Positions 1 to 5,883 of a stretch of 28,076 nt of DNA are shown here, piece by piece. Made by a program: the position numbers and the translations under genes. The notes below the pieces were generated by a model that had not been told where the DNA came from, ran no database searches, and was given only the letters and a program-made list of their open reading frames with translations. Every line of letters starts with the position of its first letter. Positions within the stretch are counted from its first letter, which is position 1. This DNA is from a virus. The stretch is from the IMG/VR virus record IMGVR_UViG_3300020169_000083, positions 1-28,076 of that record, one strand, 5' to 3'.

Positions 1-149
1 TTTCAATGCAGATTTTAAACATGGAACACAATTTGATGTCTTTGTATTTCCACCAATGTATTTCCTTTGCATATCATACAACAATTCCTTCTGTGTTGGA
101 TTGATTGTTTGCTTAACATCTTTCAGCAATTTCTTTATTGCAAGATAAT
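1..149. repeat. Terminal direct repeat, left copy (circular join)
   Basis: Bases 1-149 recur at 27928-28076 in the same orientation with a single difference (C at 127, T at 28054). The repeat lies inside one open reading frame that reads through the join, so it marks a circular or circularly permuted genome and not a dedicated non-coding terminal repeat. The difference falls in the third base of a leucine codon (TTG or TTA). Unique genome length is then 27,927 bp. Confidence 0.93.
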
Positions 150-372
150 CATTTTCAGCGACTTGTGAAACACCCCAATAGGAAAATGGACACCTTGAAA
201 AAGTTAATTTTGTTTTGACATCCATGAAACATCCACATGTTCTTTTGCTTCCTACCTTATTTCCAACAACTGCCGTTCCACATGTCCTTGTTTTCTTTCT
301 GAAATGTCGACAGGATTCACAAATTGAAATCCTTTTGTTTGATAATTCTTGATCAGCTTTAAATGGTATCAT
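1..372 (-). CDS. Cys-rich putative zinc-binding phage protein, N-terminal 124 residues (gene spans the circular join)
   Basis: The ATG at 372-370 overlaps the stop of the upstream sigma-like gene as ATGA. The frame is open to base 1 and, after joining base 1 to base 27927, ends with TAG at 27891-27889, giving a 136-aa protein. Cysteines are spaced as CxxC (residues 18 and 21), C31, CxC (46 and 48) and C61, with another CxxC near residue 116, which suggests one or two structural zinc sites. Small Cys-rich proteins of this kind are common in Bacteroidota phages, but I know no function for them. The position between the sigma-like factor and the packaging genes would fit a regulator; that is inference only. 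Confidence 0.85.
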   Translation of the reverse strand, partial: MIPFKADQELSNKRISICESCRHFRKKTRTCGTAVVGNKVGSKRTCGCFMDVKTKLTFSRCPFSYWGVSQVAENDYLAIKKLLKDVKQTINPTQKELLYDMQRKYIGGNTKTSNCVPCLKSALK

Positions 373-902
373 ATTATTTCCTTGATGTTCTTTTTTACTT
401 TTTCAATTGTGTATTGAATTGATTTGAATGTGATGCCGGTTTCTTCAGATAATTTTCTGACAGACAATCCGGTTTGATAATAAAGTTGAAATAATTTTCT
501 ATCATAATCATCAAAGGTGTCAAGACAGCTGTCAATTCTTTTGTGTAATGAATCAACATATTCATCTGTGGTGTTGTCTATTTCCACATTCTTATTCACT
601 AAATGTTCCAAAAATATTTGATCAGATTTGATCTTCTTCTTTTTATACTGAACATTCTTTTTATTGAATTGTGACTTTGATGAAAAGTATTTCACCATCA
701 TGACCTTACAAATGTATGTTTTGATTTTTCCACTATCTATGATGATCAGCAATTTGTGTTGATTCATGGTCATCAATTGAAGGAATGTTTCCTGAACTAA
801 ATCTTCAGACAGATCTTTGTCTTTGGTTTGCTTGATTGCAAATCCAAGAAAATATTTATAGTCTTTATAGATCCATTCAATAGGATGCCACTTATTTTTC
901 AT
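369..902 (-). CDS. Sigma-70-like (ECF-type) transcription factor
   Basis: This 177-aa protein has an ECF-like layout. Near residues 30-45 is LSEDLVQETFLQL, the region 2 pattern in which an acidic xEDLVQExFL helix packs on the polymerase beta' coiled coil. At the C-terminus, DYDRKLFQLYYQTGLSVRKL followed by a second helix of about 25 residues looks like region 4.2, a helix-turn-helix for the -35 element. The middle is Lys-rich. A longer ATG start at 926 exists, but the ATG at 902 makes an ATGA overlap with the upstream stop and is preferred. Lying at the end of the replication block and before the packaging and virion genes, it could redirect host RNA polymerase to late promoters. A non-sigma HTH regulator remains possible. 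Confidence 0.75.
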   Translation of the reverse strand: MKNKWHPIEWIYKDYKYFLGFAIKQTKDKDLSEDLVQETFLQLMTMNQHKLLIIIDSGKIKTYICKVMMVKYFSSKSQFNKKNVQYKKKKIKSDQIFLEHLVNKNVEIDNTTDEYVDSLHKRIDSCLDTFDDYDRKLFQLYYQTGLSVRKLSEETGITFKSIQYTIEKVKKNIKEII

Positions 903-1741
903 AGACCACAATATCCTGAATCGCATTCATTAAAATCTTCTTCAAACAATCTGATTTGTTTAAATGAATTTTTTATTGTTTGATAATCAATTCCATTTTT
1001 AAATGTTTTTAAATTATTTTTATTGGAATTTTCTGAATTTATAAACCAATTAAATTTGTTAGGATGTTTTTCTGACATAAATTTCAATAAAACTTCATTT
1101 CTATGAAAACACCCTATGCAATTATTCATGTATGCAAAATTCACAGGCTTGTCTTTCCAATAATTTACAATTTTATCCTTGAATATTCTATCTGTAATTA
1201 ATGGAAATTCAGGTTTTTGCCATTCATATTCTTTCCATTTATTTCTTTTACCATTTTTGGATTTTCCACAAATTGCTTTAAATGTACTAAATCCTTTTTC
1301 ACTTAGTTTAGATTCCATTCTTTTTGCTCTTGACATTTCATTTGCCCTAAAGCCAATTCTCATTTTTACAGGTTCTTTGAAGTTGTTTCTCCACCATTCA
1401 AACATTGGCTTTAGTTTCATTTCAGTTGTGCAGAATCTTTGTGTCACGTTTGGAAGATAATTTTTTGTAATATCATCAAATGTCTTTCCTGACAACCAAG
1501 TGATTTCCCTTCCGATAAATTGCTCTAAATCAATCATGGTTCTGATTATCATATCATCTTCCAATGTTCCAATAAATTCTTTTTGAATTTTGTCTGAAAC
1601 AAATTGTCTTATTTTTGAATCAGGATAAACACATTTTATGTCTGTTGTTCTGACTAATGAAAAAACATCATAATCAGCTTTATAATTTGCAGAAATATAT
1701 GCAGATGTTTTTCCACCTGATATTGAATTGACTATTTTCAT
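899..1741 (-). CDS. PAPS-reductase-family PP-loop protein
   Basis: The 280-aa protein begins with a PP-loop, SGGKTS (residues 8-13), the nucleotide-binding signature of the adenine nucleotide alpha-hydrolase fold. It also has RFCTTEMK (102-109), a conserved Cys-containing segment of phage PAPS-reductase-like proteins, CIGC (208-211) and a C-terminal CDSGYC (273-278). The paired cysteines could bind a metal or take part in sulfur chemistry. Family members reduce PAPS, activate sulfur for nucleic-acid thiolation (DndC, TtcA types) or are uncharacterised phage enzymes; the sequence alone does not separate these. It overlaps the VRR-NUC gene upstream (ATGA) and the sigma-like gene downstream. No dnd-like partner genes are visible in the whole genome. 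Confidence 0.85.
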   Translation of the reverse strand: MKIVNSISGGKTSAYISANYKADYDVFSLVRTTDIKCVYPDSKIRQFVSDKIQKEFIGTLEDDMIIRTMIDLEQFIGREITWLSGKTFDDITKNYLPNVTQRFCTTEMKLKPMFEWWRNNFKEPVKMRIGFRANEMSRAKRMESKLSEKGFSTFKAICGKSKNGKRNKWKEYEWQKPEFPLITDRIFKDKIVNYWKDKPVNFAYMNNCIGCFHRNEVLLKFMSEKHPNKFNWFINSENSNKNNLKTFKNGIDYQTIKNSFKQIRLFEEDFNECDSGYCGL

Positions 1742-2139
1742 TCTTTAATTGTATAATTTATTTCAACTTCAGGAATGGTTGAATTGATATACCATTCAAT
1801 CACTTCAATTGTCTGATCGAATCCTGTGCAAACCTGTGCATGAAATTTTTTATCATTCAAAGATTGCAATGTGTTCTTTTGTGATTCTGTTGGATAATTA
1901 CCTTTTACTTTTAATTCAATGGCCAATCCACCTTTCAATTCACCATCAACGATTCTTTGTTCATAAATGAAAAGATCCGGAAATCCTTTTTTATATCCAC
2001 ATTGTTTTGCTTTCAACCTTTGTGAATGGTGTTTGATGTATATACCACCCATAGATCCATTAATGAATATTTTTGGATGTTGTAGTTTCATGTATTTGAT
2101 GATTGACTTCTGAAGATCATGTTCATTCTGTTTCCTCAT
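1738..2139 (-). CDS. VRR-NUC domain nuclease
   Basis: At 133 aa this is the size of a stand-alone phage VRR-NUC nuclease, a PD-(D/E)xK-fold enzyme that cuts branched or flap DNA. Visible catalytic elements are an N-terminal Glu in NEHDLQ (E6), a PD pair in KKGFPDLF (about residues 54-55), the ELK motif in GLAIELKVKG (E75, K77), and a following Gln in ESQKNTL (about 87). The preceding YIKHHSQ segment is typical of family members. It starts inside the end of the 69-aa Cys protein (17-base overlap) and its stop overlaps the PAPS-reductase-like gene. It probably processes replication or recombination intermediates. Confidence 0.88.
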   Translation of the reverse strand: MRKQNEHDLQKSIIKYMKLQHPKIFINGSMGGIYIKHHSQRLKAKQCGYKKGFPDLFIYEQRIVDGELKGGLAIELKVKGNYPTESQKNTLQSLNDKKFHAQVCTGFDQTIEVIEWYINSTIPEVEINYTIKE

Positions 2140-2332
2140 ATGGATTCATTGTTGGATGAAATTTTAACCACAAATCTTCATGTGGCTTTGCTTCTTTAAA
2201 GCATTTAGGACATACACCTATTAATGTTGAATATGCTTCTTTGCAACATTCTGAATACGAATCATAAGATGGTATCATCAAATGATCTTTTAAAAATTGT
2301 GCTTCTCGTTCTTCTTTTAATTCTTTACTCAT
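2123..2332 (-). CDS. Small Cys-rich protein (putative zinc finger), unknown function
   Basis: A 69-aa protein with cysteines at SECCKE and at VCPKCFKE in the middle, a spacing that could form one zinc site, between a charged N-terminus and a Pro/Glu-rich end. I do not recognise a family. The gene is real by context: its ATG overlaps the stop of the 170-aa gene by 8 bases and its end overlaps the VRR-NUC start, so it is translated within the replication block. Confidence 0.7.
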   Translation of the reverse strand: MSKELKEEREAQFLKDHLMIPSYDSYSECCKEAYSTLIGVCPKCFKEAKPHEDLWLKFHPTMNPYEETE

Positions 2333-2837
2333 GTCTAAATAAATCTTTTATTGTTATTTCTGAAGATCTTTTGCCAAGACCTGACCACTCTGCATTTTGC
2401 TGTGCCTTCTGTTTTTCACGTTCATTTACAATCATGCCGGTTCTGTCAATGTCGTATCTTGTTAATAGTTCTAAAATCATGCCACCATCAATCCGGTCAT
2501 ATATTTTTGTGTGCAATTTTGCTTGTTTCAAACACATGGCAATATCATAATAATTCAAATGCCTAAAATGCTGTATTAAAATGTACGCTGTTTCTTCCAA
2601 TTGTGGTTTGTCCATCTTTGATTTGCAATTGTAAAAATTCTGAAATTGAATCAACATCAGCATAAGCATGTCAATTGTTTTTTCTTCAGCAATTTTATAT
2701 GACTTGTATATTGATACAGGTTTGTCTTCAAGTGCTATTTTAATGATTCCATTCATATCAAGTTTCAAAACATCTTTATTGAATGATGGATGCATTGGTG
2801 CAAAGAAATTATCATTTGTATTTTGCAAGGATGTCAT
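2325..2837 (-). CDS. Conserved phage protein next to the replication initiator (possible helicase-loader-like partner)
   Basis: This 170-aa protein overlaps the end of the initiator gene by 26 bases. Its centre reads as a helical segment ending in a patterned stretch (IYDRIDGGMILELLTRYDID), followed by a charged tail with NEREKQKAQQNAEW. Similar proteins follow initiator genes in Bacteroidota phages, where a DnaC- or loader-like role is plausible, but no Walker motif is present, so this is not an AAA+ loader. The function is inferred from position only. An internal ATG at 2795 is an alternative start. Confidence 0.75.
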   Translation of the reverse strand: MTSLQNTNDNFFAPMHPSFNKDVLKLDMNGIIKIALEDKPVSIYKSYKIAEEKTIDMLMLMLIQFQNFYNCKSKMDKPQLEETAYILIQHFRHLNYYDIAMCLKQAKLHTKIYDRIDGGMILELLTRYDIDRTGMIVNEREKQKAQQNAEWSGLGKRSSEITIKDLFRHE

Positions 2838-3570
2838 CAGCTATGTTTTTTTGGTTATTTGTTTTTTTAAGGTTCTGAATGATGTTCGGTAAATTACTAT
2901 TTATCTGTGACAATTTAATTTGCTTCTGAAGAAATTCATCCAACCTTGACCAATTCGCAAAAATGAATTTAAAGGCATTTAAGACATCTTCTTCTGACTC
3001 CTTACCCTTTTGCCTACATAATTGCTTAAGGTAGCTTAAAATGGATTTTAATGCCTTTCCTTGTATGCCATCAATCTTTGCCGGTGCATCCATATTTGAT
3101 AAACAGAATTTGTGATAAATGTCCACAGACATTTTATATATGTGTTTACTATCTGTTCTATTATCTGTTATAGTATAAGGTATAGGTTTGTCGGTTTCGA
3201 CAGATGCATTTGTTTGTTTAGACAAATCCATTTGTGCTTTTGAAGAATTGCATTTGTGCAAATCAACAAATCTTTGTTCATCTACAATTGCGAACCATTT
3301 TGTCCTGTCGTACTTTGCAGAATTGTAATTCCCTTCAATGATAAATTCATTACTTACAAGTGATTTTAGAATTCTTCTGATTTGACTTTTTGTGAAGTAA
3401 GGAAATAGACCATCAAATGCAGATACAGAATTGTATGTCCATGTTCTTCCATCATGATTATGTTTGTTATTGTGCTTATTTTTTGAAATCCAAAACACAA
3501 TATGTTTCATCATAATAGATTCTTCAAGACCAATTTCAGAAGCAAGGTGAATGTCAAATGAATGTTCCAT
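2812..3570 (-). CDS. Replication initiator-like winged-helix protein
   Basis: A 252-aa protein whose first 95 residues look like the N-terminal winged helix of phage replication organisers (WTYNSVSAFDGLFPYFTKSQ, then RRILKSLVSNEFIIEGNYN and an aromatic strand). A low-complexity linker (about residues 100-140) follows, and then a helical C-terminal domain (about 145-235) resembling a DnaD-like or helicase-recruiting region, ending in a basic tail. The DNA encoding the linker holds four 22-bp iteron-like repeats with an AT-rich flank. That layout recalls lambda gpO, whose origin lies inside its own gene. The start overlaps the HTH gene as TGATG. The protein probably binds the iterons and recruits host replication proteins. 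Confidence 0.8.
   Translation of the reverse strand: MEHSFDIHLASEIGLEESIMMKHIVFWISKNKHNNKHNHDGRTWTYNSVSAFDGLFPYFTKSQIRRILKSLVSNEFIIEGNYNSAKYDRTKWFAIVDEQRFVDLHKCNSSKAQMDLSKQTNASVETDKPIPYTITDNRTDSKHIYKMSVDIYHKFCLSNMDAPAKIDGIQGKALKSILSYLKQLCRQKGKESEEDVLNAFKFIFANWSRLDEFLQKQIKLSQINSNLPNIIQNLKKTNNQKNIADDILAKYK
3130..3186. other. AT-rich flank of the iterons, candidate DNA-unwinding element
   Basis: This stretch in the initiator gene is almost wholly A and T, with short repeats (ATCTGTT at 3151 and 3163) and runs such as TATAGTATAAGGTATAG. It abuts the iteron-like repeats at 3187. Iteron origins usually pair binding sites with an easily melted AT-rich segment. The assignment rests on composition and position only. 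Confidence 0.4.
3187..3274. repeat. Four 22-bp iteron-like direct repeats, candidate replication origin
   Basis: TTTGT recurs at exactly 22-bp spacing, at 3187, 3209, 3231 and 3253; the last three carry CA just before it, giving CATTTGT at 3207, 3229 and 3251. Further positions agree across units, including A at unit positions 14 and 16. As 22 is not a multiple of 3, protein repetition cannot explain the period. Two helical turns between sites is what an initiator binding one face of the DNA needs. The repeats lie inside the initiator gene, in the part coding for a variable linker. Confidence 0.6.
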
Positions 3571-3776
3571 CAGTAGTTTATTAATTTAAACAATCTAAGT
3601 TCTGAAACCCTTTTCAATTTTGCAATTTTCTTGATCTGTGCATTCATCAAATTTGGATCTGAAAGATATGCATCAAGGGTTTGCCTTGACACATTTAATC
3701 CTTTCGCCATATCTGTCTTTGTGTAAAACAAATCTTTGAACAATTCTTCAGCTTTATTTTTAGGTGTCCATGTCAT
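3570..3776 (-). CDS. Small helix-turn-helix DNA-binding protein
   Basis: At 68 aa this is Cro-sized. Residues 19-40 (TKTDMAKGLNVSRQTLDAYL) read as a helix-turn-helix: an Ala-containing first helix, a turn after GLNV, and a recognition helix SRQTLDAYL. A basic segment (AQIKKIAKLKRVSELRL) follows. It overlaps the initiator gene as TGATG. It is the best candidate in the genome to bind the two dyads over the early promoter, but nothing in the sequence proves this. There is no large CI-like repressor. Confidence 0.75.
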   Translation of the reverse strand: MTWTPKNKAEELFKDLFYTKTDMAKGLNVSRQTLDAYLSDPNLMNAQIKKIAKLKRVSELRLFKLINY

Positions 3777-3778
3777 AA

Positions 3779-4219
3779 TTAAAATGGAAGATCATCTTTT
3801 GGTTGTACCTTTGTGAATTCTTGTTTCACCTCTTTCTTTTCAGCCATTACCCATTTGATGATTTCTTCAGCTTTGGCAATTACAGAATTTAAATCTGTTT
3901 TACCTTCAGCAATACACAAATCAGATGCAACCTTGATTGAAGATTGCTTGACAATCATCAGCTGTCTTTCAGGATTATCATTGAATGATTTATTCCCTGA
4001 AGTAAATGGTTTGTTATATACCGGTTTTATCTTTGGATATTTACCACCGATGAAATCATATTCAGCCTGTTGACCAACAACAAACTTTGTTTGATCCTTT
4101 GACTTTGATGAATATTCACCTACATGTTCACCAATTTCAATTTCAAATTTATACATCAGACCATAAGATCCTTCAAATGTTCCGTTCGGTGTTACTGATT
4201 TTACAATTCCTTGTGCCAT
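3779..4219 (-). CDS. Single-stranded DNA-binding-like protein with SSB-type acidic tip
   Basis: This 146-aa protein starts with a strand-rich N-terminal half (MAQGIVKSVTPNG, YKFEIEIGEH, QTKFVVGQQAEYDF) consistent with an OB fold. A helical segment with a Lys-rich linker follows, and it ends in DDLPF. Bacterial SSB proteins end in a similar acidic tip (DDIPF) that docks replication and repair proteins. The N-terminal half is not a textbook SSB, so the call rests on size, tip and location in the replication block just upstream of the HTH and initiator genes. Confidence 0.7.
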   Translation of the reverse strand: MAQGIVKSVTPNGTFEGSYGLMYKFEIEIGEHVGEYSSKSKDQTKFVVGQQAEYDFIGGKYPKIKPVYNKPFTSGNKSFNDNPERQLMIVKQSSIKVASDLCIAEGKTDLNSVIAKAEEIIKWVMAEKKEVKQEFTKVQPKDDLPF

Positions 4220-4221
4220 GA

Positions 4222-4425
4222 TTATTGTTTTAATGGTTGATTTTTAGTGTTAGGTTTGCCGAATTCACTCCATTCATCTGTTGTTGAATCCAATGGATTG
4301 ATTTCATTTCTTTTTGCATAGTATTGTGCTTCAATAGATTCAGCTTCAATTCTTTTTGCTTCTTCATAAAGGTGTGGGTTTGATCCGAACACCTGTTGAA
4401 CAAATTCTTCAAATACTTTTGACAT
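4222..4425 (-). CDS. Hypothetical protein, 67 aa
   Basis: A charged, mostly helical protein starting MSKVFEEFVQQVFG. It lies directly upstream of the SSB-like gene with adjacent stop and start. Its ATG is preceded by an A-rich leader (CAATAAAAACCAAAAAAC) typical of Bacteroidota initiation regions that lack a Shine-Dalgarno. A longer overlapping frame (4230-4526) was judged a shadow because its residue use is poor. No family recognised. Confidence 0.7.
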   Translation of the reverse strand: MSKVFEEFVQQVFGSNPHLYEEAKRIEAESIEAQYYAKRNEINPLDSTTDEWSEFGKPNTKNQPLKQ

Positions 4426-4476
4426 GTTTTTTGGTTTTTATTGGTTGATAATATGTGCAATATAGTTAAAAATGTT

Positions 4477-4728
4477 TTACAAATCTTCAATGATTTCAAG
4501 GAATTTATCATTCCCTTTTTTGACAATCCATTGTGATGACACCTTTCTGTTTATTGTTGATTCCATCTTTGCAATCACCTGTCTTTTGATGTTTCTGATC
4601 ATTTCCTTTTCCCTTTCTTTCAATTGGTATTCTATCATAGGAAATATATTATCATCGTTTAAATGGCTTTGTTTGATTTCATTGGATAGTAAATGCATCC
4701 GGCTTAAAAATTCTTTTCTTGATTCCAT
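4477..4728 (-). CDS. Hypothetical helical protein, 83 aa
   Basis: A highly charged protein that is probably mostly coiled or helical (QLKEREKEMIRNIKRQVIAK) and ends in FLEIIEDL. It begins 25 bases inside the end of the 96-aa gene upstream and is followed by a 51-bp gap before the 67-aa gene. No family recognised. Confidence 0.65.
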   Translation of the reverse strand: MESRKEFLSRMHLLSNEIKQSHLNDDNIFPMIEYQLKEREKEMIRNIKRQVIAKMESTINRKVSSQWIVKKGNDKFLEIIEDL

Positions 4729-4994
4729 ATATCTGTGGTATTGTTATTGTTCATTTTATTGAAGTCATAAATGTACCGACATACACTTTTCAATTCTTCA
4801 TTTTTTTCAATCATCCAATCCGGAATCAAAATATCCCATTTCAAACCTTCATGCATTTCTTGTGGTTCAATTGGTATCATCATGCAATGTTTTTTTGATA
4901 CAAATTGTAATTCTGATTTTCTGAATTTAATTGCAAATGCATTTTTTGTTTCACAATTTTTCACCCTAAATGATTTTGTCAGTCTAAGTTTCAT
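4704..4994 (-). CDS. Hypothetical protein, 96 aa
   Basis: The protein has a basic N-terminus (MKLRLTKSFRVKNCETKNAF), then alternating strand-like segments and WDILIPDWMIEKNEELK, and an Asn-rich tail. Its ATG overlaps the upstream stop as ATGA, so it is co-translated with the winged-helix gene. I recognise no family; the Asn run near the end suggests a disordered tail. Confidence 0.65.
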   Translation of the reverse strand: MKLRLTKSFRVKNCETKNAFAIKFRKSELQFVSKKHCMMIPIEPQEMHEGLKWDILIPDWMIEKNEELKSVCRYIYDFNKMNNNNTTDIWNQEKNF

Positions 4995-5335
4995 ATATGT
5001 TTTTTTAGTTGATTGATAATTTCAGTTTGTGAATCTATTCTTTGCTGAAGTGATATGCATGTGTCTTTTATATCTTGAATGTTTTCAGGATAAAAATATC
5101 CTTTTGATGTGCTACATATTGGTTCACCTTCATTCCTTAAATAATTGATAATTTTTCTTAACCTGACACCTGTCAATCTAAATTCTGTATTGTTGTTAAA
5201 TCCGGAACAGATCTTTGATCCGGCAATGGAATGTGATTTTCCTTTGTATTTTTTTAATGACTTTTTAACTATTTCAGCAATGTTCAATTCTTGATCAGTC
5301 AATTTTGATGTTTGTTCTTCAAAGTTTCTTAGCAT
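4991..5335 (-). CDS. Winged-helix-like phage protein
   Basis: The 114-aa protein contains a central segment reading like a winged helix: FRLTGVRLRKIINYLRNEGE as the helix-turn-helix, then PICSTSKGYFYPEN as the wing, and a C-terminal helix that may be a coiled coil (ISLQQRIDSQTEIINQLKKH). This pattern is familiar from phage early proteins presumed to bind DNA. It is the second gene after the early promoter. An A-rich leader (AAAATCAAAAAACA) precedes its ATG. Confidence 0.72.
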   Translation of the reverse strand: MLRNFEEQTSKLTDQELNIAEIVKKSLKKYKGKSHSIAGSKICSGFNNNTEFRLTGVRLRKIINYLRNEGEPICSTSKGYFYPENIQDIKDTCISLQQRIDSQTEIINQLKKHI

Positions 5336-5375
5336 TGTTTTTTGATTTTATTGTAGGTTTGAATAAGTATTTTCA

Positions 5376-5633
5376 TTATCTAATTCTTTTTATTATTGTT
5401 GCGTTATAAGTCAATGCACAATCTTCTGCAATATCTTTTGATGAAACAAATATGTCAAAGAATTCATTTCCTTCTTTCAACAAATAGACTTGTTTGCCTA
5501 AAATTTTATTTAACATATTTTTTACAGCATTTGAACTATCTTCTTTTGAATTAACAAATTCAACAATTCTGTTTTCTGACATACCATTTATATACATCAT
5601 TTCAGCTTCTCTTTTTAGTTTTACTAAATTCAT
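5376..5633 (-). CDS. Hypothetical protein, first gene of the early block, 85 aa
   Basis: This is the first reading frame after the early promoter, with its ATG 29 bases below the -7 element. The protein is small and charged, with an amphipathic N-terminal helix (KLKREAEMMYINGMSENRIV) and no motif I can name. First-expressed phage genes are often host-takeover or anti-defence proteins; that is only a positional guess. Confidence 0.65.
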   Translation of the reverse strand: MNLVKLKREAEMMYINGMSENRIVEFVNSKEDSSNAVKNMLNKILGKQVYLLKEGNEFFDIFVSSKDIAEDCALTYNATIIKRIR

Positions 5634-5645
5634 TTTTTAAAGTTT

Positions 5646-5674
5646 TGTTGTGATTACCCTGCAATAATACAACA
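5646..5674. promoter_or_regulatory. Imperfect dyad over the -7 element (operator candidate 2)
   Basis: Arms TGTTGT (5646-5651) and ACAACA (5669-5674) are perfect inverted repeats, with a further inner ATTA/TAAT match. The -7 element of the early promoter (5662-5669) lies within the dyad, so a bound protein would block open-complex formation. It could instead be a hairpin at the start of the transcript. Confidence 0.4.
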
Positions 5675-5691
5675 TTTTACTGATTGTCCAA
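5662..5691 (-). promoter_or_regulatory. Early promoter, Bacteroidota type (TTG-N19-TATTATTG)
   Basis: On the minus strand, TTG (5691-5689) is followed after 19 bases by TATTATTG (5669-5662). The Bacteroidota consensus is TTG, 17-23 bases, then TAnnTTTG, so only one defined -7 position differs. It lies in the longest untranslated gap of the genome (5634-5727), upstream of the 85-aa gene, and predicts a leader of roughly 20-25 bases. Confidence 0.6.
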
Positions 5692-5704
5692 ATTATTTGA
5701 CAAT
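5683..5704. promoter_or_regulatory. Dyad overlapping the -33 element (operator candidate 1)
   Basis: Arms ATTGTC and GACAAT, with inner AAA/TTT matches, form a near-perfect inverted repeat with one bulged base. The -33 TTG of the early promoter lies inside it. It is not a terminator on either strand, because no T run follows it on the coding strand (the T8 run lies before it). A repressor site is the simplest reading. Confidence 0.5.
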
Positions 5705-5727
5705 GTATTTCAAAAAAAAGGTGAAAT

Positions 5728-5883
5728 TTATTCTTCTTCCTGATTTGGAAATATGTAAATGTTGAATCTAAATATTAAAATAAACAGCTGTATTTCATAA
5801 TAAGGTGCATATTCTTCCGGATCGAAATGCCTTATTCCAACAACTAATCCTTTTATGAAATCTATGTTTACAGCAATGTTCAT
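5728..5883 (-). CDS. Small hydrophobic protein, 51 aa
   Basis: The ATG at 5883-5881 overlaps the stop of the phosphoesterase gene as ATGA, and the frame runs 51 codons to TAA. The sequence starts MNIAVNIDFIKGLVVGIRHF, has an acidic-aromatic middle (DPEEYAPYYE) and then a strongly hydrophobic stretch (IQLFILIFRFNIYIFP) before an acidic NQEEE tail. Similar short proteins occur in other Bacteroidota phages. It could be membrane-associated, but the two Arg and Asn residues in the hydrophobic part make a classic transmembrane helix uncertain. Confidence 0.65.
   Translation of the reverse strand: MNIAVNIDFIKGLVVGIRHFDPEEYAPYYEIQLFILIFRFNIYIFPNQEEE

Noticed and set aside
1179-1460. Plus-strand open frame within the PAPS-reductase-like gene
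   Set aside because: It is the complement of a conserved enzyme; all plus-strand frames in the window are low-complexity mirrors of real minus-strand genes.
4426-4476. Possible promoter in the 51-bp gap (TATATTG on the minus strand)
   Set aside because: It lacks one T of the TAnnTTTG element and the best upstream TTG is only about 15 bases away, so the match is too weak to call.
4230-4526. 98-aa frame overlapping the 67-aa and 83-aa genes
   Set aside because: It overlaps two better frames, has an unnatural residue mix, and the 67-aa frame has a typical A-rich leader at its ATG.
5683-5704. Reading the 5683-5704 inverted repeat as a terminator
   Set aside because: On the minus strand the T8 run precedes the hairpin, and on the plus strand A's follow, so it cannot act as an intrinsic terminator in either direction.
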